A stretch of DNA of 64,000 nt from Pseudarthrobacter sp. NBSH8 (GCF_014217545.1 NZ_CP043178.1:1302001-1366000); one strand, 5' to 3'. Positions 29,317-38,700 are shown, numbered from the stretch's first letter. The notes: generated from the letters alone by a model not told the origin. Made by a program: numbers and translations.

Positions 29317-30342
29317 ATGACCCACACCCCCCGGCTGCCGCGGTTCGCGGGGCTCCCGCTGGCCGTCGTCGCGGGACTGGCCATTCCCGTCCAGGGCCGG
29401 ATCAACGGCGCGCTCGGCGTCCGGCTCAACGACGGCATCGCCGCGGCCGTGGTGGGTTTCAGCACCGGCCTGGTGCTGATGATCCTGATGTCCCTGATCC
29501 TGCCCAGCGGCCGCGCCGGTCTCGCCAGGATCCTGCCGGCGGTCCGTACCCGGGCCTTCCCACCCGGGTATGTCCTGGCCGGCGGCATCGGCGCCCTTTT
29601 TGTATTCTCGCAGTCCTTCACCGTGGGCATCCTGGGCGTGGCACTGTTTACCGTCGCCGCCGTGACCGGGCAGACCCTGAGCGGGCTGCTGGTGGACCGG
29701 CTGGGCATCGGACCGGCCGGCAAGCGGGCCGTGACTCCCCTGCGGATCATCGGATGCGTGCTGACGGTGGCCGCCGTCGCCTGGGCGGTTTCGCCGCGGC
29801 TGGCCGGCCCGCCGGGTTCCCCGGGTGCACCCGCGGACGGAGCCGGCGGCCTGGAAACCTTGGTCCTGCCGTTGATCCTGCCTGTTCTGGCCGGGTTTCT
29901 GATGAGTTTCCAACAGGCCATGAACGGGACGGCGACGGTCCACTACGGTTCGCCCATCGCCGCTACGCTGGTGAACTTCGTGGCCGGCGCGGTGTTCCTG
30001 TGGATTGCCTTGGCCATCAAGGTGGCCGTTTTTGGGCCGGGCAATCCGTTGCCGGCGGAGTGGTGGTATTACCTGGGCGGGCCCATGGGCTGCGTGTTCA
30101 TCGGCCTGGGTGCGCTGCTGGTCCGCAGCCTGGGAGTGCTGGTGACCGGGCTCGGCATGATCGCCGGACAGCTCCTGGGCTCCCTGGGGCTGGACCTGCT
30201 GGTGCCGGCCCCGGGGAGCATCGTGGCCCCGGCCACCGTCCTGGGCACACTGCTGACGCTGGCCGCCATCATCCTGGCCACCCTGCCGTGGCCGCGGGGT
30301 GCCGTCCGGAGGCAGGCAGTTTCCGGAGGCAGTGGCCGGTAG
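29317..30342 (+). CDS. YdcZ/DUF606-type DMT transporter
   Basis: A 341-residue membrane protein with ten predicted helices in two repeats of about five. The start of the first repeat (VAGLAIPVQGRINGALG) and that of the second (FLMSFQQAMNGTATVHYGS) are the paired YdcZ/DUF606 signature, with the conserved N-G motif in each half. This family belongs to the drug/metabolite transporter superfamily and its substrate is unknown. TAAGGTG lies six bases before ATG 29317, so I prefer it to GTG 29308. It is divergent from the S4 gene. Confidence 0.87.
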   Translation: MTHTPRLPRFAGLPLAVVAGLAIPVQGRINGALGVRLNDGIAAAVVGFSTGLVLMILMSLILPSGRAGLARILPAVRTRAFPPGYVLAGGIGALFVFSQSFTVGILGVALFTVAAVTGQTLSGLLVDRLGIGPAGKRAVTPLRIIGCVLTVAAVAWAVSPRLAGPPGSPGAPADGAGGLETLVLPLILPVLAGFLMSFQQAMNGTATVHYGSPIAATLVNFVAGAVFLWIALAIKVAVFGPGNPLPAEWWYYLGGPMGCVFIGLGALLVRSLGVLVTGLGMIAGQLLGSLGLDLLVPAPGSIVAPATVLGTLLTLAAIILATLPWPRGAVRRQAVSGGSGR

Positions 30343-30475
30343 GCTAGGACACGCAGTTCTCTGCATCTTGTTCCTTCGCCCGCCCCGCCCGCACCCAGCG
30401 GTGATGCACCCACGTGCAGCGGGGCCAGATACCCGCGGACCGCACCCAGCGGCCCTGTAGAAATTGGAGTCCACC
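30343..30475 (+). promoter_or_regulatory. glyS leader with repeated 12-mer
   Basis: The 133-base gap contains CGCACCCAGCGG twice (30390-30401 and 30441-30452), flanking a small GCGGG/CCCGC stem (30419-30423, 30432-30436). GGAG lies six bases before the glyS ATG. No T-box motif was found. Confidence 0.35.
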
Positions 30476-31861
30476 ATGGCAGCAAAATCCGTACTCGACC
30501 AGGTCATTTCCCTTTCCAAGCGAAGGGGCTTTGTGTTCCAGGCCGGTGAAATCTACGGAGGCTCGCGCTCTGCCTGGGACTACGGACCCCTCGGTGCCGA
30601 GCTGAAGGAAAACATCAAGCGCCAGTGGTGGCAGTCCATGGTCCGCGGCCGCGAGGACGTGGTGGGCCTGGATTCCTCCGTCATCCTGCCCCGCCAGGTA
30701 TGGGAAGCCTCCGGCCACGTTGACGTCTTCTCGGACCCGCTCGTTGAGTGCCTCTCCTGCCACAAGCGCTACCGTGCCGACCACCTCGAAGAAGAGTACG
30801 AGGAAAAGAAGGGCCGCCCCGCCGAGAACGGTCTCAAGGACATTGCCTGCGTCAACTGCGGCACCCGCGGCGAATGGACCGAACCCCAGGAATTCTCCGG
30901 CCTGCTCAAGACGTTCCTCGGCCCGGTGGCCAACGAGGAAGGCATGCACTACCTGCGCCCCGAAACGGCCCAGGGCATTTTTGTGAACTTCAGCAACGTG
31001 CTTACCACGTCCCGCAAGAAGCCGCCGTTCGGCATTGGCCAGATCGGCAAGTCCTTCCGCAACGAGATCACACCGGGCAACTTCATCTTCCGCACCCGTG
31101 AATTCGAGCAGATGGAGATGGAGTTCTTCGTCGAGCCCGGCACGGACGAAGAGTGGCACGAGTACTGGATGAAAGAGCGCATGTCCTGGTACACCGGCCT
31201 GGGCATCCGTGAAGAGAACCTGCGCTTCTTCGAACACCCGCTGGAAAAGCTGAGCCACTACTCCAAGGGCACCACGGACATCGAATACCGCTTCGGCTTC
31301 CAGGGCTCCGAATGGGGCGAGCTCGAAGGCATCGCCAACCGCACCGACTTCGACCTCTCCACGCACTCCAAGGCTTCCGGCCAGGACCTGAGCTACTTCA
31401 ACCAGGCCACCAATGAGCGCTACACCCCGTACGTGATCGAGCCGGCCGCCGGCCTGACCCGTTCCTTCATGGCGTTCCTGGTGGATGCGTACACCGAAGA
31501 CGAGGCGCCCAACGCCAAGGGCGGCGTCGACGTCCGTACCGTCCTGCGCCTTGACCCGCGGCTGGCTCCCGTCAAGGCCGCGGTGCTGCCGCTGAGCCGC
31601 AACGAGGACCTCTCGCCGAAGGCCAAGGACCTGGGCGCGCAGCTGCGCAAGAACTGGAACATCGACTTCGACGACGCCGGCGCGATCGGCCGCCGCTACC
31701 GCCGCCAGGATGAGATCGGCACCCCGTTCTGCATCACCGTGGACTTCGACACCCTTGAGGACCAGGCAGTGACCATCCGCGAACGCGACACCATGAGCCA
31801 GGAACGCGTCTCGCTGGACAAGGTGGAAGGCTACCTGGCCGCCCGCCTGATCGGCGCCTGA
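30476..31861 (+). CDS. glyS: Glycyl-tRNA synthetase
   Basis: A 461-residue class II synthetase of the single-chain alpha-2 type found in actinobacteria, charging tRNA(Gly). Visible are the N-terminal [20 protein letters not shown] (motif 1 region), a CxxC zinc pair (CLSCHK and CVNCG), motif 2 in [24 protein letters not shown] and the C-terminal anticodon-binding domain (about 360-461). ATG 30476 follows GGAG. An in-frame TTG four codons upstream is not used. The GNAT gene follows after two bases, so the pair is an operon. Confidence 0.97.
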   Translation: MAAKSVLDQVISLSKRRGFVFQAGEIYGGSRSAWDYGPLGAELKENIKRQWWQSMVRGREDVVGLDSSVILPRQVWEASGHVDVFSDPLVECLSCHKRYRADHLEEEYEEKKGRPAENGLKDIACVNCGTRGEWTEPQEFSGLLKTFLGPVANEEGMHYLRPETAQGIFVNFSNVLTTSRKKPPFGIGQIGKSFRNEITPGNFIFRTREFEQMEMEFFVEPGTDEEWHEYWMKERMSWYTGLGIREENLRFFEHPLEKLSHYSKGTTDIEYRFGFQGSEWGELEGIANRTDFDLSTHSKASGQDLSYFNQATNERYTPYVIEPAAGLTRSFMAFLVDAYTEDEAPNAKGGVDVRTVLRLDPRLAPVKAAVLPLSRNEDLSPKAKDLGAQLRKNWNIDFDDAGAIGRRYRRQDEIGTPFCITVDFDTLEDQAVTIRERDTMSQERVSLDKVEGYLAARLIGA

Positions 31862-31863
31862 GC

Positions 31864-32892
31864 ATGGCCATCGAATACCGCGAATGGCTTGAGGGCGATG
31901 ATCTGACGCTGCTGGAAATCTGGGGCGGCCCGGAGACTGAACAGGCAAGGCAGTTCCGCGGAGCCCTGGCCGTCTCCTCGGGAGGCGCGGACGGCTCGCC
32001 GTGGCGCCGCTGCATCGTTGCCGAGGACGTCATTGACGGCGTTGGTATTCCGGTGGCGGCGGGCGTCGTCTACGAAGCCTCGCTGCACCCGGAACGGCTG
32101 TGGACCTACATCGAGGTAGCGCGCGATCACCGCCGCGCCGGCATCGGTGCCACGCTCCTGACCATGCTGCGCCGCGAAGCCGAGCAGGCGCCGTCAGGCG
32201 TTACCAGGCTGCGCGCGAAGGTGCAGCCGGGCACTGCCGGGGCCGCGTTCGCCGAGGCGTTCGGGCTCGCCCCCATCCAGCGTTCCCGTCTCGTGGTGGT
32301 GGAGCCGGGCGCCCTGAAGCTGCCCGTGTTCCCTGCGAAGAACGACGCCGGCGGGCTGGCCAACGACGAAAACGCCGGTTCCGACGTCGTGATGGACCTC
32401 GCTACCGGCTCCGTTGAGCTGACCGACGTCGTGGGACGGTACTACACTTCCATCCACGGCTGGGATTCGCCGGGCGTGCTGTCGGTGGGGCAGGTGCAGA
32501 AGCTGTTCCTGGATGACCTCACCGGCGCCCACGGGGCGCTTGTGCTGCGCGCCGAGCCGGGGTCAGCCTTCGGCACCGGTGTTTCGCCCAGCAAGAAGGG
32601 CCGGATCCGCGCCTTTGCGGTGAGCTATGCGGAGGCGGCCCAGGACCCGGCGGCGGACGCATCGGCCCAAGGCTCTAAGGCCACGGATGTGTTTGTGGGC
32701 CACGAACCCGCGCTGGACGCGGACGACGCCGCAGCCGCGGTCCGTGACCTGCTCTCGCTCCTCGCGTACCAGCACCCGGTCATGCTGGAACTGGACGATT
32801 CGATGGCCGCGCTGCGCGCCGCCGTCGAGCCCTTGCTGGAATCCGGCAAAGCGCGCCAGGCCGGCGCGGACACCGTGATCGTCAGCGACTAG
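31864..32892 (+). CDS. GNAT family N-acetyltransferase, two-domain
   Basis: A 342-residue protein, twice the length of a single GNAT domain. The N-terminal GNAT carries the acetyl-CoA loop in RDHRRAGIGATLL (about 82-94). The second half (about 175-340) has VVGRYYTSIHGWDSP and other pieces that look like a degenerate second GNAT-like domain without a clear CoA loop. The acceptor is unknown. It is two bases from glyS and so translationally linked, a tight pairing that may only reflect shared transcription. The stop is followed by repeat element C. Confidence 0.8.
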   Translation: MAIEYREWLEGDDLTLLEIWGGPETEQARQFRGALAVSSGGADGSPWRRCIVAEDVIDGVGIPVAAGVVYEASLHPERLWTYIEVARDHRRAGIGATLLTMLRREAEQAPSGVTRLRAKVQPGTAGAAFAEAFGLAPIQRSRLVVVEPGALKLPVFPAKNDAGGLANDENAGSDVVMDLATGSVELTDVVGRYYTSIHGWDSPGVLSVGQVQKLFLDDLTGAHGALVLRAEPGSAFGTGVSPSKKGRIRAFAVSYAEAAQDPAADASAQGSKATDVFVGHEPALDADDAAAAVRDLLSLLAYQHPVMLELDDSMAALRAAVEPLLESGKARQAGADTVIVSD

Positions 32893-32921
32893 CGTTTCGT
32901 TCCAGACGGACCCCGCCGTCT

Positions 32922-33021
32922 CCCCAACTGACCCGCAGTTAACGCTCCTTCAATCAGAGCGTTGCTACGACCATATGACTTTGCCGCGAAATGGCGACGT
33001 TAATTGCGAGTCAGGTTGGGG
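32922..33021. repeat. Intergenic palindromic element (element C)
   Basis: Outer arms 32922-32945 and 32996-33021 are imperfect inverted copies, both containing the core CGCA(G/A)TTAACG. An inner perfect 7-bp hairpin (32941-32947 and 32957-32963) is nested inside. The arms resemble those of elements A and B near 14 kb. It sits between two convergent genes. Confidence 0.6.
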
Positions 33022-33025
33022 GCGG

Positions 33026-33826
33026 TCACCGGCGTTTGGGCGGCCACGGGATGAAGCCGCTGGTTGCTTCGACATATTCCCGGTAGCCGGGCCGGCCGGA
33101 CATCGCCTTTTCCGCCAGGGGCTTCCCGGTCTTCCCCGCCAGCGTCCACACCATCAGCGCCGGTGACAGGATGGTCAGGATGCCCGGCCAGGAGTCTGCG
33201 GCGATGAGGAACAGCCCCGTCCAGATGGCTGCATCACCGAAATAGTTGGGATGCCGGGTGTATCGCCACAAACCGGTATCCAGCACCGTGCCGCGGCGGG
33301 ACGGGTCCTTCTTGAACCGGGCCAGCTGCCAGTCGCCCACGGTTTCGAACACAAACCCCGTCATCCACAGCAGAACGCCGAGCAGGGCCACCCAGGCCAC
33401 AGGCCCGGTGGCGAACATCCCCACCTGCAGCGTCAGGGACACAAAGAACATCACCGCACCCTGCGGCAGGTAGACACGGCGGAGCGCGTAGGCGTTCCTG
33501 GAACCGGGCGCAGGATCCAGCAGGGCCTTGTAACGCGGGTCTTCGTGTCCGTCGCGCGCCCGCCACCCAATGTGGCCACCGAGCCGCAACCCCCAAAGGG
33601 CCGACAGGAGAAGCAACAGAAACCTGCGGGTGTCATCGCCAGATCCGGCAGACAAGAACCAGGACACCACGGCCACCGCCACGAAGCCCGGGCCCCAGGC
33701 GACGTCCATCACCGAGTGCCGGCCCTGCCACACGGCCACACCAAACGTCAGCGCCAGGACCGCCAGGACCGCCAGCGCTGTCCAGGGCAGTGACGCCGCG
33801 AACTCCGGCCAGGGGAACGGGCTCAC
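33026..33826 (-). CDS. DUF1295 membrane protein (steroid reductase-like / methyltransferase fold)
   Basis: A 266-residue protein with about six membrane helices. The DUF1295/ICMT-like core is clear: YLPQGAVMFFVSL, then DTGLWRYTRHPNYFGDAAIWTGL (about 190-212) with its conserved RHPNY motif, and the C-terminal GRPGYREYVEATSGFIPW. Relatives are annotated as steroid 5-alpha-reductase-like or isoprenylcysteine methyltransferase-like. The reaction here is not known. The GTG start (33826) overlaps the stop of the upstream hydrolase by four bases, so the two are coupled. Confidence 0.87.
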   Translation of the reverse strand: MSPFPWPEFAASLPWTALAVLAVLALTFGVAVWQGRHSVMDVAWGPGFVAVAVVSWFLSAGSGDDTRRFLLLLLSALWGLRLGGHIGWRARDGHEDPRYKALLDPAPGSRNAYALRRVYLPQGAVMFFVSLTLQVGMFATGPVAWVALLGVLLWMTGFVFETVGDWQLARFKKDPSRRGTVLDTGLWRYTRHPNYFGDAAIWTGLFLIAADSWPGILTILSPALMVWTLAGKTGKPLAEKAMSGRPGYREYVEATSGFIPWPPKRR

Positions 33827-34563
33827 AGGGCCACTTCAGCGGAGGACATGGGCACCAGTTCAGCAAGCGTGCGCGAGGCGGGGTGTGTGAATCCGGTGCG
33901 CGCGGCGAACGCCATCATGACAAAGCCGGTGGCCAGCGTGTGCCACAGACGGCCGCGGCGGACCATAAAATGACCGGCACCGTGTAGCGAAACATACTGC
34001 ATGGAGGCTGCTGTCCCGGTGGCTCGGCGCGCGAAGGCCAGGGACTGGGACGGGCTGGTCATGTGGTCTCCGGTGCCGTGGACAATCAGGACCTTGCGCC
34101 CAGTGAGCGCAATGGCAGGTGTCTCCGGGCTGAGCCAAGGGGCCAGCGCCACCACGGCGTCCACCTGCGGATCGTCCGCGGCACTCACGGCGGTGAGGCC
34201 GCCCATGGAGTGCCCCACCAGATACACGGGAACGCCAGGGTGCTGCGCACTGATCTGCTGGAGCGCCCAGTGGGCATCCTGCAGTGCAGACCTGTCCGGC
34301 CCGTTCCAGCCCCGCACGCTGTTCCGCAGGGACCACACGGCCATGCCATGGTCCTTCCCGGCACGGTGCAGGTGGCGGGCGAACGTGATCATGCGCAGCG
34401 GGCTCAGGTGGCGAGCCTCCACGGGCTCAAAGCTGTGTGCCTTGCCCCCGTGCAGGACCAGTGCCACGCCCTGCGTTTTCCCGGAGGCCGGCAGCACACT
34501 GAGCGCCGCCTCCCGCCTCGCAGCAGGTTCGTTGGTGTGGAATTCAGTGCTGCGGTCCGTCAC
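33823..34563 (-). CDS. Alpha/beta hydrolase (lysophospholipase-like)
   Basis: A 246-residue hydrolase from GTG 34563, with ATG 34584 seven codons upstream as the alternative. GAGAGG sits eight bases before the GTG, while the ATG has no site. The nucleophile is in YLVGHSMGGLTAV, the HG oxyanion motif in LVLHGG, the acid Asp in VHGTGDHMTSP and the catalytic His in LHGAGHFM. The fold is that of monoacylglycerol lipase or lysophospholipase-type enzymes. No signal peptide is seen. Coupled to the DUF1295 gene by a four-base overlap, so the two may act on the same lipid. Confidence 0.85.
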   Translation of the reverse strand: MTDRSTEFHTNEPAARREAALSVLPASGKTQGVALVLHGGKAHSFEPVEARHLSPLRMITFARHLHRAGKDHGMAVWSLRNSVRGWNGPDRSALQDAHWALQQISAQHPGVPVYLVGHSMGGLTAVSAADDPQVDAVVALAPWLSPETPAIALTGRKVLIVHGTGDHMTSPSQSLAFARRATGTAASMQYVSLHGAGHFMVRRGRLWHTLATGFVMMAFAARTGFTHPASRTLAELVPMSSAEVAL

Positions 34564-34613
34564 GTGTGGTTCCTCTCGGTTCATGCCATTTATCAACCCT
34601 AAGGCGCCGCACG

Positions 34614-34644
34614 TAGAGTGCAAGGTATGAGGTTCAACTGCTGA
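34614..34644 (+). promoter_or_regulatory. Promoter and five-codon leader ORF before yibE/F
   Basis: TAGAGT (34614-34619) is a good -10. Seven bases later ATG 34627 opens a tiny ORF, MRFNC then TGA (34642-34644), whose stop overlaps the ATG of the main gene (TGATG). The spacing suggests a leaderless upstream ORF coupled to yibE/F. Confidence 0.4.
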
Positions 34645-36107
34645 TGGGCTCCGGTCACTCCCACGTTTCAACAGATCATTCGGAGCCGACAGCCCAGGCG
34701 ATTGCTGCCCGGCGGAAGGCAAACCGCATTCTGGCAGCTGTGCTAGTGCCGCTGACGCTTCTGACCCTGGTTGGCATGGCCATGCTGTGGCCGTCCGGGT
34801 CCCAAGAGGGGATATCCCTCGCCAGCCCTTACTCGGCGGCGCCGGGCGTTACGTTTGATACCGGCAAGATCCAGAGCGTCGTGGAAGAAAGCTGCTTGCA
34901 GGGCTCCACAGCCGCCAGCCGGCCCCCGGACACCAGCGGCCAGCCTGCCCCCGCCGGTTCCGAGTGCATGTTTGCTTTTACGGAACCGGACCAGGGCGGC
35001 AGCCCCGTCAAAGTCGTGATCAATCCTGACGTGGCGCAGTCACACGGCGTGAAGCCAGGTGACCAGATCAGGTACCTCAACCTTTCGAACGCCCAAGGCG
35101 CCGCGGCGTCGCAGGGGTCCCCGGCGTACATCTTCGTTGACTTCGTCCGGACCCTGCCCATCGTGATCCTGGCGCTCCTTTATGCCCTGGTGGTGATCGC
35201 GGTGGCGCGCTGGCGCGGACTCCGGGCACTGCTGGGGCTGGTGGGCGCGTATTTCGTCCTTGCCGGCTTTATGTTGCCCGGGCTGGTGGAGGGCAAACCT
35301 CCGCTGCTGCTGGCCCTGGTGGGGTCAACGGTGATCATGATCGGGGTCCTGTATTTTGCCCACGGATTCTCCGCGCGGACGTCCACGGCGCTGCTGGGCA
35401 CCATGTTCGGCCTGGGCATCACGGCGCTGCTTGCGGCCTGGGCCACCGACGCCGCCAACCTCGCCGGCGTGGGCAGCCACGATGCCACCACCCTGATCAA
35501 TACCTCGGCCAACATCTCCATTTCCGGGGTGATCCTCTGCGGCCTCATCATTTCCGGCCTTGGTGTCCTCAACGACGTCACCATCACGCAGTCGTCTGCC
35601 GTCTGGGAACTTTACGAGCTGGCACCCGGCACCAGCGCCCGGACGCTCTTCACCTCCGCCATGCGGATCGGCCGGGACCACATCGCCTCCACGGTCTACA
35701 CCATCGCGTTTGCCTACGCCGGCGCAGCCCTGCCCATCCTGATCATTGTGATGCTCTATGACCGGCCGCTCGGGGACACGCTGACCAGCGCCGAGCTGTC
35801 CGAAGAAGTCATCCGCACACTCGTCGGCTCCATTGGCCTGGTCCTCGCCATCCCCGTGACCACCCTGATCGCCGTCCTGGTGGTCAAGGCCACCGGCGTC
35901 CGGACGGTGGGTCAGCCCGCCGTCGGCATCCCGGACGAAGACCGCCGACCAAACGGCACCCCGGGCGCCGACTCCATTAGCGCGGACGACGTCGGCGACA
36001 ATGGTGCGCTCGCGGCGGCCGCCTTCGAGAGGCGGTCACGGCAGTCCACGGAAGACTCCGACGATCCTGTCCTCGCCCGGAGGGGGCGCCGCGCAGACCG
36101 CCGCTGA
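34644..36107 (+). CDS. YibE/F-like membrane protein
   Basis: A 487-residue membrane protein. One N-terminal helix (about 30-50) is followed by an exported domain (about 55-160) and then about seven helices that carry the YibE/F signature, including GVLNDVTITQSSAVWEL and the ALPILIIVMLYDRPL segment. The C-terminal 60 residues form a charged cytoplasmic tail. The family function is not known. The ATG overlaps the stop of a five-codon upstream ORF, with a GAGG site too far upstream to be a usual ribosome-binding site, so expression may depend on coupling. The hydrolase gene is divergent. Confidence 0.85.
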   Translation: MGSGHSHVSTDHSEPTAQAIAARRKANRILAAVLVPLTLLTLVGMAMLWPSGSQEGISLASPYSAAPGVTFDTGKIQSVVEESCLQGSTAASRPPDTSGQPAPAGSECMFAFTEPDQGGSPVKVVINPDVAQSHGVKPGDQIRYLNLSNAQGAAASQGSPAYIFVDFVRTLPIVILALLYALVVIAVARWRGLRALLGLVGAYFVLAGFMLPGLVEGKPPLLLALVGSTVIMIGVLYFAHGFSARTSTALLGTMFGLGITALLAAWATDAANLAGVGSHDATTLINTSANISISGVILCGLIISGLGVLNDVTITQSSAVWELYELAPGTSARTLFTSAMRIGRDHIASTVYTIAFAYAGAALPILIIVMLYDRPLGDTLTSAELSEEVIRTLVGSIGLVLAIPVTTLIAVLVVKATGVRTVGQPAVGIPDEDRRPNGTPGADSISADDVGDNGALAAAAFERRSRQSTEDSDDPVLARRGRRADRR

Positions 36108-36187
36108 ACGGCAGCTCGCCGCCCGGCGATGCCAGACAGTTCCAAGGGTGTCCAAATGGCCTGGCCCGCCGATTTGCCCGCCTTTGC

Positions 36188-36202
36188 GACAATGGACAGG
36201 TG
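36188..36202 (+). promoter_or_regulatory. Probable leaderless promoter of dusB
   Basis: GACAAT (36188-36193) resembles TANNNT. It is followed by six bases and then the GTG at 36200, with no ribosome-binding site. Confidence 0.4.
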
Positions 36203-37378
36203 ACTGTTACCGCAACGCCTCCCGCCCCCAAGCTGGAACTCCCGCCCCTGAAGCTGGGCCCCATCACGGTGGACACTCCCGTGATCCTGGCTCCTATGGC
36301 GGGCATCACCAACTCCGCTTTTCGTCGTTTGTGCCGTGAATACGGCGGCGGCCTGTACGTGGCGGAGATGGTCACCTCGCGCGCCCTCGTGGAACGCACC
36401 CCCGAGTCGCTGCGCATCATCTCGCACGACGACGACGAAAAGGTGCGCTCCGTCCAGCTGTACGGCGTGGACCCCGTTACGGTGGGCCACGCAGTGCGCA
36501 TGTTGGTCGAAGAGGACCGCGCGGACCACATCGACCTGAACTTCGGCTGTCCCGTTCCCAAGGTGACCCGGCGCGGCGGCGGGTCTGCCCTGCCCTGGAA
36601 GACCGATCTCTTCACCTCGATCGTCCAGACCGCGGTCAAGGAAGCGTCCAAGGGCAATGTCCCGCTCACCATCAAGATGCGCAAGGGCATTGACGAGGAC
36701 CACCTGACGTACCTCGACGCCGGCCGGATCGCCCGCGATGCCGGGGTGGCCGCCGTCGCGCTTCACGGCCGCACCGCAGCGCAGTTCTATTCCGGCCAGG
36801 CGGACTGGTCTGCGATCGCCCGCCTGCGCGAAGCCCTGCCGGACATCCCTGTCCTCGGCAACGGCGACATCTGGTCTGCGGAGGACGCTGTCCGGATGGT
36901 CCGGGAAACCGGCGTGGACGGCGTGGTGGTTGGCCGCGGCTGCCAGGGACGCCCGTGGCTGTTCGGTGACCTCATGGCGGCCTTCGAAGGAAGCGACGTC
37001 CGCCACAAGCCGGACCTGCAGAAGGTGGCCGAGAGCGTCTACAGGCACGCTGAGCTGATGGTGGAAACCTTCGGTGACGAGGGCAAAGCCCTGCGGGAGA
37101 TCCGCAAGCACATGGCCTGGTACTTCAAGGGTTATGTGGTGGGCAGCGAACTGCGGACCAAACTGGCCATGGTGTCCAGCCTGGAGGTACTGCGCGAGAC
37201 CCTGGACCAGCTTGACCTGGACTCGCCGTACCCCGGCGTGGATGCCGAAGGCCCGCGCGGCAGGGCAGGGTCGCCCAAGAAGCCGGCGCTTCCCAAGGAC
37301 TGGCTGGAATCCCGTGCCCTGAACACAGCGCAGTCCCGGGACATCTCTGCCGCGGAGCTGGATGTTTCCGGTGGCTGA
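36200..37378 (+). CDS. dusB: tRNA-dihydrouridine synthase
   Basis: A 392-residue FMN enzyme that reduces specific uridines in tRNA to dihydrouridine with NADPH. The start motif LAPMAGITNSAFRRL, the catalytic cysteine C117 in NFGCPVPKVTRRGGGSAL, the phosphate-binding IKMRKG and LHGRTAAQFYSG and the FMN-site NGDIWSAEDA are complete. It is DusB-type, with the C-terminal four-helix domain (about 285-345) and a further short tail. GTG is the start codon, probably on a leaderless transcript. It overlaps dgt by 17 bases. Confidence 0.95.
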   Translation: MTVTATPPAPKLELPPLKLGPITVDTPVILAPMAGITNSAFRRLCREYGGGLYVAEMVTSRALVERTPESLRIISHDDDEKVRSVQLYGVDPVTVGHAVRMLVEEDRADHIDLNFGCPVPKVTRRGGGSALPWKTDLFTSIVQTAVKEASKGNVPLTIKMRKGIDEDHLTYLDAGRIARDAGVAAVALHGRTAAQFYSGQADWSAIARLREALPDIPVLGNGDIWSAEDAVRMVRETGVDGVVVGRGCQGRPWLFGDLMAAFEGSDVRHKPDLQKVAESVYRHAELMVETFGDEGKALREIRKHMAWYFKGYVVGSELRTKLAMVSSLEVLRETLDQLDLDSPYPGVDAEGPRGRAGSPKKPALPKDWLESRALNTAQSRDISAAELDVSGG

Positions 37379-38660
37379 GACGCGCACCACGGCACAGGCC
37401 CTGCCCGGCTACGAGGCCCACGATTCCGCCCGCTGGGTGGAGGAACCGGCCAAAAACAACTACCGGTCCGATTTTGAGCGGGACCGCGCCCGGGTGCTGC
37501 ACTCCTCGGCCCTGCGCCGCCTCGGCGCGAAAACGCAGGTGGTGGCCCCGGATACGGATGACTTCGTCCGCACCCGCCTGACCCACAGCCTCGAAGTGGC
37601 CCAGGTTGGCCGCGAACTGGGCCGTGCCCTGGGGTGTGACCCGGATGTGGTGGACACCGCCTGCCTGAGCCATGACCTGGGGCACCCGCCGTTCGGCCAC
37701 AACGGCGAGTCCGCCCTGAACGAGGTGGCTCATGCCATCGGCGGTTTCGAAGGCAATGCCCAGACCCTCAGGCTCCTCACCCGGCTGGAGCCCAAGGTCC
37801 TGGCCACCGACGGGCGCCCGGCCGGACTGAACCTCACGAGGGCCAGCCTGGACGCGGCGGCGAAATACCCCTGGTCCGCGCTGAACGCGCCGGTGATCCA
37901 TGGGCAGCGCACCAGCAAGTTCGGCGCCTATGAGGACGATCTTCCCATCTTCGACTGGCTCAGGGAGGGTGCGCCGGAACGCCGATCATGCCTGGAGGCA
38001 CAGGTCATGGACCTTGCCGACGACATTTCCTATTCCGTCCACGACGTCGAGGACGCGATCGTGGCCGGGCACTTCCAGCTGCGCTGGATGGATAACCCGG
38101 ACCACCGGGCCCGTGTGGTGGGCTATGCCAAGCAGTGGTACCTTCCGCACAACGACCCCGCCGCGATCGACGCTGCCCTGGCACGGCTGGAAGCCACCGA
38201 CGTGTGGGTCCGCGAGGCCGACGGCAGCCGCAAATCCATGGCCGCCCTGAAGAACATGACCAGCCAGCTGATCGGCCGGTTCTGCCAGAGCGCCCTGGAG
38301 GCCACCCGTGCCGTCTACGGCCCGGAAAACCTCACCCGGTACAGCGCCGAGCTGATGGTCCCGGACGAGACGGTCATGGAAATCGCGGTGATGAAGGGCC
38401 TGGCCACCACGTTTGTGATGACCACCGAACACCGCCAGCCCATCTACGAGCGCCAGCGCGAGGTGCTGCACGCTCTGGTCACTGCCCTGAACGCCACGGG
38501 GGACCGTCACCTGGAGCCGATGTTCGCGGCTGACTGGCGGGACGCGCCCGACGACGGCGCACGGCTCAGGGTGGTCATCGACCAGGTGGCGTCGCTGACA
38601 GACGGATCGGCGCTGGCAATGTACGAACGCCTCGTGGGGAGCCTGCCGTCGCTGTGGTGA
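37362..38660 (+). CDS. dgt: Deoxyguanosinetriphosphate triphosphohydrolase-like protein
   Basis: A 432-residue HD-domain dNTPase that removes triphosphate from dNTPs. The HD motif and metal ligands are in RLTHSLEVAQVGR and CLSHDLGHPPFGHNGE (near 105-120), with the second Asp in MDLADDISYSVHDVEDA. Length is that of the short dGTPase family (type 2). The start is in the 3' end of dusB: ATG 37362 follows GGAG closely, while GTG 37371 is an alternative. The dusB-dgt-dnaG order is common in actinobacteria, and dnaG has its own leaderless promoter. Confidence 0.93.
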   Translation: MFPVAETRTTAQALPGYEAHDSARWVEEPAKNNYRSDFERDRARVLHSSALRRLGAKTQVVAPDTDDFVRTRLTHSLEVAQVGRELGRALGCDPDVVDTACLSHDLGHPPFGHNGESALNEVAHAIGGFEGNAQTLRLLTRLEPKVLATDGRPAGLNLTRASLDAAAKYPWSALNAPVIHGQRTSKFGAYEDDLPIFDWLREGAPERRSCLEAQVMDLADDISYSVHDVEDAIVAGHFQLRWMDNPDHRARVVGYAKQWYLPHNDPAAIDAALARLEATDVWVREADGSRKSMAALKNMTSQLIGRFCQSALEATRAVYGPENLTRYSAELMVPDETVMEIAVMKGLATTFVMTTEHRQPIYERQREVLHALVTALNATGDRHLEPMFAADWRDAPDDGARLRVVIDQVASLTDGSALAMYERLVGSLPSLW

Positions 38661-38700
38661 CAGACGCCGTAGGGCGGCCTTCACTGTTGTTCCCCGGGAC

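Noticed and set aside
30343..30475. T-box leader before glyS
   Set aside because: The T-box core sequence and anti-terminator are not seen.
30344..31948. Long open frame antisense to glyS
   Set aside because: No domain, and it covers a synthetase with intact class II motifs. A GC artefact.
35912..37390. Long open frame antisense to dusB
   Set aside because: No recognisable domain; dusB has all its active-site motifs.
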